Source of the DNA: Fluviibacter sp964604465
Lineage (GTDB): Bacteria > Pseudomonadota > Gammaproteobacteria > Burkholderiales > Rhodocyclaceae
Direction: 5' to 3'
Length of the DNA: 33,745 nucleotides
NCBI GenBank assembly: GCA_964604465.1
Contig: CAZRYZ010000011.1
Location: 1-33,745, forward strand
Shown here: positions 8,391 through 16,018 of the stretch, piece after piece
Numbering within the stretch: the first letter of the stretch is position 1
How the letters are laid out: every line of letters begins with the position of its first letter
The notes under the pieces: generated by a model
Databases searched by the model: none
The model's input: the letters and a program-made list of their open reading frames with translations, nothing else
What the model was told of the DNA's origin: nothing
Made by a program: the position numbers and the translations under genes

Positions 8391-8420
8391 ATCTGCGATA
8401 AATCATTAAGTTAGCTACCT

Positions 8421-9176
8421 ATGTTTCGAGCGATTCGTGAAGACATCCGGTCGATTTTTGACCGCGACCCTGCTGCCCGATCCACGTTAGAGATTGTGAC
8501 GTGCTATCCGGGCGTGCACGCGATGATGTTTCATCGGGTGGCGCATCGCCTATGGCAATGGCATCTGTACTGGCTGGCCCGTTTTGTGTCGCATATTTCG
8601 CGTTTTCTGACCGGTATCGAGATTCACCCGGGGGCGACGATTGGTCGGCGCTTCTTTATCGACCACGGGATGGGCGTCGTCATCGGTGAAACCGCTATTA
8701 TTGGTGACGATGTGACGATCTATCACGGCGTGACGCTGGGCGGCACGAGCTGGACCAAGGGGCGCCGCCACCCGACGCTGGAAAATGGCGTGGTGATTGG
8801 TGCGGGTGCCAAGGTGCTGGGCCCGATCACGGTGGGCGCGGGTGCCCGCGTGGGGAGTGATGCGGTAGTGGTGAAGGATGTCCCGGCCAGGGCGACTGCA
8901 GTGGGTAACCCGGCGCGAATTATCGAGAACGATAAACCGGATTCGGCGACGCAGCCGGGCCCGGGCAAAACGGGTTTTGCCGCCTACGCGATCAACCGGG
9001 ATGCCAGTGACCCGTATGCCAAGGCATTGCATGCCTTGCTCGAGCATGCGGCCGAGACGGATCAGCGTCTGGAACAGCTCCTGAAGAAGCTCGAGGCCTC
9101 GGGAATGAAGGTTGAAGAGGCTAATGCGGTGGCCGATAAATTTGATCCGAAATACCTGAGCAAAATAGTTGACTAA
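8421..9176 (+). CDS. cysE: serine O-acetyltransferase CysE
   Basis: CysE transfers acetyl from acetyl-CoA to L-serine, making O-acetylserine for cysteine synthesis. The 251 residues start MFRAIREDIRSIFDRDPAARS, the short-type serine acetyltransferase N-terminus. A left-handed beta-helix of hexapeptide repeats follows: TGIEIHPGATIGRRFFIDHGMGVVIGETAIIGDDVTIYHGVTLGG, with the catalytic His/Asp in IDHG and YHGVTLGG, and GNPARII at the end of the helix. The C-terminal ~70 residues are charged and partly helical. In canonical CysE the extreme C-terminus takes part in cysteine inhibition; I cannot judge that here. The neighbouring ISC operon consumes cysteine sulfur, so the adjacency is functionally sensible, although iscR has its own control site. 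Confidence 0.96.
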   Translation: MFRAIREDIRSIFDRDPAARSTLEIVTCYPGVHAMMFHRVAHRLWQWHLYWLARFVSHISRFLTGIEIHPGATIGRRFFIDHGMGVVIGETAIIGDDVTIYHGVTLGGTSWTKGRRHPTLENGVVIGAGAKVLGPITVGAGARVGSDAVVVKDVPARATAVGNPARIIENDKPDSATQPGPGKTGFAAYAINRDASDPYAKALHALLEHAAETDQRLEQLLKKLEASGMKVEEANAVADKFDPKYLSKIVD

Positions 9177-9192
9177 TGGGGGCGACGCCCTT

Positions 9193-9217
9193 ATAGTTGA
9201 TAAAAATACTTGGATTT
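9193..9217 (+). promoter_or_regulatory. candidate type 1 IscR binding site upstream of iscR
   Basis: The 25 bases from 9193 match the E. coli type 1 IscR consensus, as I recall it (ATASYYGACTRWWWYAGTCRRSTAT), at 19 of 25 positions. The conserved left arm ATAGTTGA and the AT-rich centre are present; the mismatches fall in the inner GACT/AGTC parts and the right end. It lies 62 bases before the iscR start, where autorepression by [2Fe-2S]-IscR would be expected. TTGATA inside it could be the -35 of the operon promoter, but no convincing -10 was found. Confidence 0.5.
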
Positions 9218-9278
9218 ACGGATCGCCAGCAAATTCTGCTCGTCAACCCCGTGCATCCACCCTCGGTAGGAGCCTGAC

Positions 9279-9773
9279 ATGAGATTAACCACCAAAGGCC
9301 GCTTTGCAGTGACCGCCATGATTGACCTCGGCCTGAACGGCGGCGAGCGTCCGGTCACCCTGTCTGCTATCAGTGAGCGGCAGAGCATTTCTTTGTCATA
9401 CCTTGAGCAGCTGTTTGCCAAGCTGCGCCGTCACGGCATTGTCGAAAGCGTGCGTGGGCCCGGTGGCGGTTACTGCCTGGCGCGTCCGGCGGCAGACATC
9501 TCGGTCGCCGATGTCATTATTGCCGTGGATGAGGCGCTGGATGCTACCCAGTGTGGCGGCCGCGAAAACTGCAAGTCGGATCACCGTTGCATGACCCACG
9601 ATCTGTGGTCGACGCTGAACCGGAAGATGCTGGATTACCTGGCCTCCGTATCGCTGGGCGAACTGGTTCAGCAGCAACGTGATCGTGAAGAGACACGTGC
9701 TGGTGCAGACCATGTGGCCTCTGTGAAAGGCCCCGAAAAAGCGGTTCGTTTCAATGTGGCACACGCTGCCTGA
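9279..9773 (+). CDS. iscR: Rrf2-family iron-sulfur cluster regulator IscR
   Basis: IscR senses the cell's iron-sulfur status: with a [2Fe-2S] cluster it represses the isc operon, and without it binds other sites. The 164 residues start MRLTTKGRFAVTAMIDLGL with the winged-helix domain (recognition region SISLSYLEQLFAKLRRHGIVESVRGPGGGY). The cluster ligands fall at exactly the E. coli positions: Cys 92, Cys 98, Cys 104 and His 107 (CGGRENC...C-M-T-H). The ribosome site GGTAGGAG precedes ATG 9279. It is the first gene of the operon, 20 bases before the first desulfurase. Its own promoter region carries the candidate IscR site at 9193-9217. Confidence 0.97.
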   Translation: MRLTTKGRFAVTAMIDLGLNGGERPVTLSAISERQSISLSYLEQLFAKLRRHGIVESVRGPGGGYCLARPAADISVADVIIAVDEALDATQCGGRENCKSDHRCMTHDLWSTLNRKMLDYLASVSLGELVQQQRDREETRAGADHVASVKGPEKAVRFNVAHAA

Positions 9774-9793
9774 GCGGATGCACGTTTGAGTTG

Positions 9794-10975
9794 ATGAACA
9801 TGCCGCTTTATCTCGATCACAACGCAACCACGCCACTAGACCCCGTGGTGCTGGAAGCGATGCGTCCGTATCTGACGGTGCACTACGCCAATCCGTCGGC
9901 GACGCATGAAGCCGGGCGCTTGGCGCGCCGGGCGATCGATACGGCCCGGGAGCAAATCGCAGCGGCACTCGATGCCGACCCCTCGGAAGTGATTTTTACG
10001 GCCAGTGGCAGTGAGGCCAATAACCTGCTGATTCAGGGCGTTGCACGGGCTGCCCGCGAGGCTGCGCCTGGCGAGTTCTCTCTGGCATGCCCGCAAACCG
10101 AGCACCCCTGTGTGCTGGAACCGATGCGTGCGCTGGCACGTGAAGGCTTCGGCCTGAGCGAGATGGCGGTGGATGGCCAGGGCGTGTTGTCGGCTGAAAC
10201 CGTCCGGGATCTGCCGGCGACCACTCAGGTGGTTTCGGTGATGAGCGCGAATAACGAAACTGGTGTGATTCAACCGGTGGCGGCGTTGGCCAGTGCCTTT
10301 CGTTCCATGCATGAGGGCTGTTTCCATACCGATGCCGTGCAGGCATTCGGCAAGCAGCCACTGAGTTTCCGTCAGCTGAATGAGGCGGGTGTGTCGGCAC
10401 TGACCCTGTCGGGTCATAAAGTCGGTGGCCCCAAAGGAGCGGCTGCGCTGCTGCGCGATCGCCGTCTATCGATGCACCCCCTGGTTTACGGCGGCGGTCA
10501 GGAAGGCGGTTTGCGTTCCGGGACCGAGAATGTGGCGGCCATTGTCGGGCTGGGGCTGGCCTGCGAGCGCGCCGCCCAGGGTCTGGATTTGCGCCTGCAA
10601 CGGGCACGTGCCTGTCGTGAGCTCCTGGAAGCCGGCCTGCGCCAGCGTGGGGCGGTGGTTTTTGCAGATGCGGCGCCACGTCTACCCAATACAACGTATG
10701 CGGCATTTCCCGGTATGGACGGTGAAACGCTGGTGTCGTTACTGGATCGCCAACAGGTGGCGATCTCGAGTGGTGCAGCCTGTGGCTCGGGCAAGGCGGG
10801 CGTTTCGGCCGTCCTGCGAGCCATGGGGGTTGATCCGGACTTGGCCAAGGGCGCGATCCGGGTCAGCCTGGGCATGATGCCCGATGCCGCCACGGATCGT
10901 TTGGAAGTCGAAGCTTTTCTGTTGCAACTGGATGTGGTTCTGGGTCAGCTGCGGCGCTTTGCCGCAGTGGCCTAA
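9794..10975 (+). CDS. NifS/IscS-type cysteine desulfurase, first of two in the isc operon
   Basis: This is a PLP-dependent class V aminotransferase-fold enzyme that takes sulfur from L-cysteine as an enzyme persulfide. About 393 residues start MNMPLYLDHNATTPLDP. Visible sites are ASGSEANN, SANNETGVIQP, HTDAVQAFGK, the PLP lysine in LTLSGHKVGGPKG, GGGQEGGLRSGTENV, and the catalytic loop SSGAACGSGK with the Cys near residue 330. These blocks look more NifS-like than the canonical IscS encoded next to it. The start is uncertain among TTG 9791, ATG 9794 and ATG 9800. It lies between iscR and iscS with about 20-base spacings, so it is surely cotranscribed. Whether it feeds IscU or another acceptor is unknown. 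The C-terminus lacks the longer IscU-docking tail seen in IscS. Confidence 0.88.
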   Translation: MNMPLYLDHNATTPLDPVVLEAMRPYLTVHYANPSATHEAGRLARRAIDTAREQIAAALDADPSEVIFTASGSEANNLLIQGVARAAREAAPGEFSLACPQTEHPCVLEPMRALAREGFGLSEMAVDGQGVLSAETVRDLPATTQVVSVMSANNETGVIQPVAALASAFRSMHEGCFHTDAVQAFGKQPLSFRQLNEAGVSALTLSGHKVGGPKGAAALLRDRRLSMHPLVYGGGQEGGLRSGTENVAAIVGLGLACERAAQGLDLRLQRARACRELLEAGLRQRGAVVFADAAPRLPNTTYAAFPGMDGETLVSLLDRQQVAISSGAACGSGKAGVSAVLRAMGVDPDLAKGAIRVSLGMMPDAATDRLEVEAFLLQLDVVLGQLRRFAAVA

Positions 10976-10996
10976 CGTTTGACTCTGGAGTTTGAA

Positions 10997-12205
10997 ATGA
11001 ATTTCCCCGTATACCTGGATTATTCGGCAACAACCCCCATCGACCCACGTGTGGTCGAGGCGATGCTGCCTTACCTGACCGAGAAGTTCGGCAACCCGGC
11101 ATCACGTTCGCACCAGTATGGCTGGGATGCGGAAGCAGCGGTTGAAAATGCGCGTGCCGAAGTGGCGGCGCTGGTGAATGCCGACCCGAAGGAGATTGTC
11201 TGGACATCGGGTGCCACCGAAGCCAACAACCTGGCTATCAAGGGTGCGGCACATTTCTACCAGAACAAGGGCAAGCACCTGATCACGCTCAAGACCGAGC
11301 ACAAGGCCGTGCTCGACACGATGCGCGAACTGGAGCGTCAGGGTTTTGAGGTGACGTACCTGGATGTGTTGCCCAATGGTCTGGTCGATATGGCGGCGCT
11401 TGAAGCTGCGTTGCGCCCGGATACGATTCTGGTGTCGATCATGGCGGTCAACAATGAGATCGGTGTCGTGCAACCGATTGCCGAGATTGGTGAGCTGCTC
11501 CGCAGCAAGGGCATTCTGTTTCATGTCGATGCGGCACAAGCCACCGGCAAGATCGATATCGACCTGGCCAAACTGAAGGTCGACCTGATGAGCTTTTCGG
11601 CTCACAAGACTTATGGCCCCAAGGGCATTGGGGCGCTGTATGTGCGCCGCAAGCCGCGAGTCCGTCTGGAAGCCCAGATGCACGGGGGCGGTCATGAGCG
11701 TGGTATGCGTTCAGGGACGCTGCCCACCTTCCTGATTGTCGGGATGGGTGAAGCATTCCGCCTGGCCCGCCTCGAGATGAAGGCCGAAAATGAACGGATC
11801 TGCGCACTGCGCGACCGTCTGCTCAAGGGTCTGTCGGATCTGCCGGAGATTCATGTCAACGGCGATCTGGCTCACCGCGTACCGCATAACCTGAATATCA
11901 GCTTTGCCTACGTGGAAGGCGAGTCGCTGATGATGGCGGTGAAGGATATTGCCGTGTCGTCGGGCTCGGCCTGTACCTCGGCATCGCTCGAGCCATCTTA
12001 TGTGCTGCGTGCGCTGGGCCTGAGCGACGAACTGGCTCACTCATCCATCCGCTTCTCGATCGGTCGTTTCACGACCGAGGAAGAGATCGACTTCACGGTG
12101 GACCTGCTGCACAAGCAGATCGGTCGCCTGCGTGAGCTGTCGCCGCTGTGGGAGATGGTGCAGGAAGGTGTTGATCTGAATACGGTTCAATGGGCAGCGC
12201 ATTAA
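10997..12205 (+). CDS. iscS: cysteine desulfurase IscS
   Basis: IscS is the main housekeeping cysteine desulfurase, giving sulfur to IscU and to tRNA thiolation enzymes. From ATG 10997 the product has 402 residues (MNFPVYLDYSATTPIDPRVVEAM), two shorter than the E. coli protein. Key sites are SGATEANNLAIKG, TEHKAVLD, MAVNNEIGVVQP, HVDAAQATGK, the PLP lysine in SFSAHKTYGPKG, GGGHERGMRSGT, and the catalytic loop VSSGSACTSASLEPS with Cys near residue 326. The C-terminal tail LSPLWEMVQEGVDLNTVQWAAH is the IscU-binding region. CTGGAG at 10985-10990 is well spaced from ATG 10997 and decides this start over the in-frame upstream codon at 10979. It lies 31 bases before iscU. Confidence 0.98.
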   Translation: MNFPVYLDYSATTPIDPRVVEAMLPYLTEKFGNPASRSHQYGWDAEAAVENARAEVAALVNADPKEIVWTSGATEANNLAIKGAAHFYQNKGKHLITLKTEHKAVLDTMRELERQGFEVTYLDVLPNGLVDMAALEAALRPDTILVSIMAVNNEIGVVQPIAEIGELLRSKGILFHVDAAQATGKIDIDLAKLKVDLMSFSAHKTYGPKGIGALYVRRKPRVRLEAQMHGGGHERGMRSGTLPTFLIVGMGEAFRLARLEMKAENERICALRDRLLKGLSDLPEIHVNGDLAHRVPHNLNISFAYVEGESLMMAVKDIAVSSGSACTSASLEPSYVLRALGLSDELAHSSIRFSIGRFTTEEEIDFTVDLLHKQIGRLRELSPLWEMVQEGVDLNTVQWAAH

Positions 12206-12236
12206 GCGCCCCGATTCGATAGAAAAGGAGTTCAAA

Positions 12237-12620
12237 ATGGCATACAGCGTCAAAGTGATTGATCACTACGAAAACCCCCGCAACGTCGGTTCCTTCGGTA
12301 AAGAGGAAGAGGGTGTCGGTACCGGTATGGTGGGTGCCCCGGCCTGTGGTGACGTAATGAAACTACAGATCAAGGTGAATAAGGAAGGCGTGATCGAAGA
12401 CGCCAAGTTCAAGACCTATGGCTGCGGTTCGGCGATTGCCTCGAGCTCGCTGGTGACCGAATGGGTTAAGGGCAAGAGCGTGGATGAAGCGCTGGAGATC
12501 AAGAATACGGCGATTGCCGAAGAGCTGGCACTCCCTCCGGTGAAGATCCACTGCTCGATTCTGGCGGAAGATGCCATCAAGGCAGCCGTCGCGGATTACA
12601 AGAAGAAGCTCGGCGCCTGA
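12237..12620 (+). CDS. iscU: iron-sulfur cluster scaffold IscU
   Basis: IscU is the scaffold on which [2Fe-2S] clusters are built from IscS sulfur before transfer by the HscA/HscB chaperones. The 127 residues match the family (MAYSVKVIDHYENPRNVGSF). The three cluster cysteines fall at the E. coli positions 37 (PACGD), 63 (YGCGSAIASSS) and 106 (HCSILAEDAI), with Asp 39 also conserved. The HscA recognition motif LPPVK is at 99-103. A strong ribosome site AAGGAG lies at the right distance before ATG 12237, consistent with the high scaffold levels needed relative to the enzymes. The gene appears fully canonical. Confidence 0.99.
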   Translation: MAYSVKVIDHYENPRNVGSFGKEEEGVGTGMVGAPACGDVMKLQIKVNKEGVIEDAKFKTYGCGSAIASSSLVTEWVKGKSVDEALEIKNTAIAEELALPPVKIHCSILAEDAIKAAVADYKKKLGA

Positions 12621-12646
12621 GCACACGGACAAGCACGGAGAGCATC

Positions 12647-12970
12647 ATGAGTGTGACGATGACAGAAGCCGCGGCCAACCATGTGACCAAGGCGCTGACC
12701 AAACGGGGTAAGGGCATCGGCCTGCGCCTCGGGGTTCGGACTGCCGGTTGTTCGGGGATGGCTTATAAGCTGGAATACGTGGATGAGCTGGCGCCGGATG
12801 ATGAGGTGTTCGAAACGCATGGCGTGAAGATTGTCATCGACCCGAAGAGCCTCGCCTATCTGGATGGCACGGAGCTGGATTTCACCCGCGAAGGTCTCAA
12901 CGAGGGGTTCAAGTTCAACAACCCGAACGTCAAGGATGAGTGCGGGTGTGGTGAATCCTTCCATGTCTGA
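12647..12970 (+). CDS. iscA: A-type iron-sulfur carrier IscA
   Basis: IscA is an A-type carrier that takes clusters from the scaffold to target proteins, notably in [4Fe-4S] assembly. The 107 residues have the HesB/IscA fold with the three conserved cysteines at 35 (RTAGCSGMAY), 99 and 101 (ECGCGESF). The protein ends GESFHV at TGA 12968-12970. In the assembly as given it is followed by an N run. When the false gap is removed, hscB begins at the ATG at 12963, inside the iscA end, so the two genes overlap by eight bases in different frames. IscU lies 26 bases upstream. Confidence 0.97.
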   Translation: MSVTMTEAAANHVTKALTKRGKGIGLRLGVRTAGCSGMAYKLEYVDELAPDDEVFETHGVKIVIDPKSLAYLDGTELDFTREGLNEGFKFNNPNVKDECGCGESFHV

Positions 12971-13008
12971 GACCACGGTCGGCCCCGCGCCGGCCAGCTC
13001 GACTGCGG
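12954..13008 (+). repeat. 55-base direct repeat, left copy (contig-end overlap)
   Basis: These 55 bases are identical to 13109-13163, and the two copies flank exactly the 100-base N run. The repeat contains the end of iscA and the start codon and first codons of hscB. This is the pattern left when two contigs sharing an unmerged k-mer overlap are joined with a fixed-size gap, and not a biological duplication. Confidence 0.9.
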
Positions 13009-13108
13009 NNNNNNNNNNNNNNNNNNNNNNNNNNNNNNNNNNNNNNNNNNNNNNNNNNNNNNNNNNNNNNNNNNNNNNNNNNNNNNNNNNNNNNNNNNNN
13101 NNNNNNNN
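13009..13108. other. 100-base N run: probable false assembly gap
   Basis: Exactly 100 N. With the 55-base repeat on both sides, the real sequence most likely has no gap: deleting the N run and one repeat copy (155 bases) joins iscA directly to hscB. No gene is lost here. Confidence 0.9.
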
Positions 13109-13163
13109 AATCCTTCCATGTCTGAGACCACGGTCGGCCCCGCGCCGGCCAGCTCGACTGCGG
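13109..13163 (+). repeat. 55-base direct repeat, right copy (contig-end overlap)
   Basis: Identical to 12954-13008. It supplies the hscB start (ATG 13118) in the assembly as given. The same ATG exists at 12963 in the left copy. Confidence 0.9.
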
Positions 13164-13720
13164 CCAGCTCGGCACCGGTTATTTCGGCGGATCTGCTGAA
13201 CACGGACTTTTTTACCTTGCTCGGTATTCCCCGGCGTTTTGCTCTGCAGCGTGACACCCTGGATAACCGGTTCCGCGAGCTGCAGCGTGAAGTGCACCCG
13301 GATCGGTTTGCCGCCGCCGATGATGCCGCACGCCGGGCATCGATGATGCTGGCGACCCAGATCAATGAGGCCTATCAGACCCTGCGTAACCCGTTAAAAC
13401 GAGCCGGCTATCTCTTGAGCCTCTCCGGGGTTGATGTGGGCGCCGAATCGAATACGGCGATGGACCCGACCTTTCTGATGGCCCAGATGGAATGGCGTGA
13501 GCAGGTGGCCGATGCGCGGGCAGCGGGTGATGTTGCCGCACTGAAGCAGCTGGCCAGCGAAATCACCGATGCCATGCGCGCCAGCCATGAGGCGTTGGCA
13601 GTCTCTCTGGATGAGGCTCCGGACACGACCCTGGCCGCCGAGACTGTGCGGCGCCTTATGTTTCTGGAAAAATTACACGACGAGATCGACAACGCGATCT
13701 TTGACCTGGAAGACGTCTGA
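13118..13720 (+). CDS. hscB: J-domain co-chaperone HscB
   Basis: HscB binds IscU and delivers it to HscA, stimulating the HscA ATPase through its J domain. The product has 200 residues against about 171 in E. coli. The extra part is a Ser/Ala/Pro/Thr-rich N-terminal extension of about 28 residues before the conserved TDFFTLLGIPRRFALQ. The HPD motif is at residues 60-62 (EVHPDRF), followed by INEAYQTLRNPLKRAGYLL and the C-terminal helical IscU-binding domain (ERLMFLEKLHDEI-like block near the end). The start lies in the duplicated 55 bases beside the false gap; in the corrected sequence it overlaps iscA by eight bases. A start inside the frame nearer to the J domain is not obvious (no ATG), so the extension is probably real. 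hscA follows after 47 bases. Confidence 0.94.
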   Translation: MSETTVGPAPASSTAASSAPVISADLLNTDFFTLLGIPRRFALQRDTLDNRFRELQREVHPDRFAAADDAARRASMMLATQINEAYQTLRNPLKRAGYLLSLSGVDVGAESNTAMDPTFLMAQMEWREQVADARAAGDVAALKQLASEITDAMRASHEALAVSLDEAPDTTLAAETVRRLMFLEKLHDEIDNAIFDLEDV

Positions 13721-13767
13721 CGCTTTCTGTGAGACGAAACGATCAAGTTTGAAACGAGTTTGACGCT

Positions 13768-15678
13768 ATGGCCCTGCTGCAGATTTCCGAACCTGGTGAA
13801 AGCCCTTTACCCCATCAGACCCGACATGCGATCGGGATCGATCTGGGGACAACGAACTCGCTGGTGGCCAGCGTTCGCTCGGGCATGGCCCATGTGATGA
13901 ATGATGCCGAAGGTCGGGCGCTGGTGCCTTCGGTCGTACGCTATCTGGAAGACGGTCAGGTACTGGTAGGCTATGACGCCCTGAAGTCGATCGCCAAAGA
14001 TCCGAAGAACACGATTGCCTCGGTGAAACGTCTGATGGGACGCGGTTATACCGATATCGAGCACCGGGAAAATCTGCCCCTGGATCTGGTCGACGTGCCG
14101 GGGATGGTGAGTGTTAAAACCCGCCAGGGCGTGAAGACGCCGGTGGAGGTCTCGGCCGAAATTCTGCGGGTGCTGAATGAGCGGGCACAGCAGACGCTGA
14201 AGCAGGAAATCGTCGGCGCAGTGATTACCGTACCGGCCTACTTTGACGACGCGCAACGCCAGGCGACCAAGGATGCAGCGCGCCTGGCCGGTTTGAATGT
14301 GCTGCGCCTGTTGAACGAACCGACGGCGGCGGCGGTGGCTTACGGTCTCGACAATTCGGCTGAAGGGGTTTACGCCGTCTACGATCTGGGGGGCGGTACC
14401 TTTGATATTTCGATCCTGCGGCTAACACGAGGGGTCTTTGAAGTGCTGGCCACCGGGGGTGATTCGGCGCTCGGGGGCGATGATTTCGATCGCCGTATCT
14501 ATTGCTGGGTGCTGGATGAGGCCCGCCTCAAATCGCCCCCCACCATCGAAGATACGGCGCTGCTGCTGTTGCGTGCCCGGGAAGCCAAGGAATATCTGTC
14601 AACGCACCCCGAAGCACCAATTACGGCCAGGCTGGCCTCTGGTGAGATCGTCGACCTGACACTGGATATGGCGACCTTTGCAGAGATTAGCCAGACCCTG
14701 GTTTCCAAGACATTGCAGCCCGTAAAGAAGACGCTGCGCGATGCCGGTCTGCGGGTTGAAGATGTCCAGGGCGTGGTGATGGTGGGCGGCGCGACACGTA
14801 TTCCGCTGATTCAGCGCGCCGTAGGCGAATTTTTCCGGCAGGAGCCATTGAACAACCTGGACCCGGATAAGGTCGTGGCACTGGGTGCGGCGATTCAGGC
14901 CAACTTGCTGGCGGGCAACCGGGCCCCCGGGGAAGACTGGTTGTTGCTCGATGTGATTCCGCTGTCGTTGGGGCTGGAGACCATGGGGGGACTGGTCGAA
15001 AAGGTGATTCCCCGGAACTCGACGTTGCCGGTGGCGCGTGCCCAGGAGTTTACGACCTACCGTGATGGTCAGACGGCGATGATGATTCACGTGGTACAGG
15101 GCGAGCGTGAACTGGTGGATGATTGCCGTTCACTGGCACGCTTTGAATTGCGCGGTATTCCACCCATGGTGGCCGGTGCGGCACGGATTCGCGTGACCTT
15201 CCAGGTCGATGCCGATGGGTTGTTGTCGGTGACGGCACGTGAGCAGACAACGGGTGTTGAAGCGCATGTAGAAGTGAAGCCATCGTATGGGTTATCCGAT
15301 GATCAGATCACCGGCATGCTCAAGGCCTCGGTCGATAATGCGCGCGATGATGCCCAGAGTCGCGCCCTCAAGGAAACGCAGGTCGATGCCCAGCGCCTGA
15401 TCGAGGCCGTGCGTTCGGCCTTGCAGGAAGACCGCCACCTGCTCAATGACGACGAAGCCCGGATGATCGAGTCGGGCATCGTCAAACTGGAGACGGCAAA
15501 CCTGTCCGGTAATCGCCGTCAGATCACGATCGCCATGGATGATCTGGATGCCGACTGTAAGGAATTTGCCGGACGTCGGATGAACCAGGCCGTGAACCGC
15601 GCCCTGGCCGGCAAATCAATTGAATCGGTCGAAGCCACGATCGAACAGCTCCACCTGCCCAAGGATCTGAAGCCATGA
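13768..15678 (+). CDS. hscA: Hsp70-family chaperone HscA
   Basis: HscA is the dedicated Hsp70 that releases clusters from IscU by recognising its LPPVK motif. The 636 residues include an N-terminal ~20-residue leader (ALLQISEPGESPLPHQTRHA, as in E. coli HscA) and then the ATPase: IGIDLGTTNSLVASVRSG (phosphate 1), AVITVPAYFDDAQRQATKDAARLAGL, RLLNEPTAAAVAYGLD, YDLGGGTFDISIL (phosphate 2) and VVMVGGATRIPLIQ (adenosine). The substrate-binding domain starts around DVIPLSLGLETMGGLVEKVIPRNSTLP. The C-terminus lacks the EEVD-like tail of DnaK, as expected. Its stop overlaps the fdx start (ATGA at 15675). The gene is canonical. Confidence 0.97.
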   Translation: MALLQISEPGESPLPHQTRHAIGIDLGTTNSLVASVRSGMAHVMNDAEGRALVPSVVRYLEDGQVLVGYDALKSIAKDPKNTIASVKRLMGRGYTDIEHRENLPLDLVDVPGMVSVKTRQGVKTPVEVSAEILRVLNERAQQTLKQEIVGAVITVPAYFDDAQRQATKDAARLAGLNVLRLLNEPTAAAVAYGLDNSAEGVYAVYDLGGGTFDISILRLTRGVFEVLATGGDSALGGDDFDRRIYCWVLDEARLKSPPTIEDTALLLLRAREAKEYLSTHPEAPITARLASGEIVDLTLDMATFAEISQTLVSKTLQPVKKTLRDAGLRVEDVQGVVMVGGATRIPLIQRAVGEFFRQEPLNNLDPDKVVALGAAIQANLLAGNRAPGEDWLLLDVIPLSLGLETMGGLVEKVIPRNSTLPVARAQEFTTYRDGQTAMMIHVVQGERELVDDCRSLARFELRGIPPMVAGAARIRVTFQVDADGLLSVTAREQTTGVEAHVEVKPSYGLSDDQITGMLKASVDNARDDAQSRALKETQVDAQRLIEAVRSALQEDRHLLNDDEARMIESGIVKLETANLSGNRRQITIAMDDLDADCKEFAGRRMNQAVNRALAGKSIESVEATIEQLHLPKDLKP

Positions 15679-16016
15679 CCCTGATGACTGTTCTGCCGCA
15701 CCCGGAGTATTGTCCGGACGGCGCTGTTCTGGAAGCACCAGCCGGTGTGTCGATCTGTGAGACCCTGCTCGAAAACGGGATCGAGATCGAGCACGCCTGT
15801 GAGTGTTCCTGTGCCTGTACGACCTGCCACGTCGTGGTGCGAGAGGGCTATCGCTCGCTCAATCCGCCGGACGAGCTGGAAGAAGATCTGCTCGATAAAG
15901 CCTGGGGGCTGGAACCGGATTCCCGTCTGTCGTGTCAGGCCATTGTGGCTGACACGCCGCTGGTGGTGGAGATTCCCAAGTATTCGATCAATATGACACG
16001 GGAAGGAAAGCGCTGA
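15675..16016 (+). CDS. fdx: ISC-system [2Fe-2S] ferredoxin
   Basis: This adrenodoxin-like ferredoxin supplies electrons for cluster assembly on IscU. The 113 residues have the four cluster ligands at the E. coli positions: Cys 42, 48, 51 (in HACECSCACTTCH) and Cys 87 (RLSCQA). Two more cysteines (44 and 46) lie in the same loop; Cys 46 is also present in E. coli Fdx while Cys 44 replaces a Lys there, and the Cys after His 52 in E. coli is Val here. The block LLDKAWGLEPDSRLSCQAIV is typical of ISC ferredoxins. It overlaps hscA by four bases and is followed two bases later by iscX, so translation is tightly coupled. Confidence 0.97.
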   Translation: MTLMTVLPHPEYCPDGAVLEAPAGVSICETLLENGIEIEHACECSCACTTCHVVVREGYRSLNPPDELEEDLLDKAWGLEPDSRLSCQAIVADTPLVVEIPKYSINMTREGKR

Positions 16017-16018
16017 TC

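Noticed and set aside
9177..9191. Short GGGC-GAC-GCCC hairpin after cysE
   Set aside because: Only four strong pairs and no T-tract; too weak to support a terminator call.
12954..13163. A genuine tandem duplication of the hscB start
   Set aside because: Both copies end exactly at a 100-base N run, and the same 55-base pattern recurs at the other gap, so an assembly artefact explains it better.
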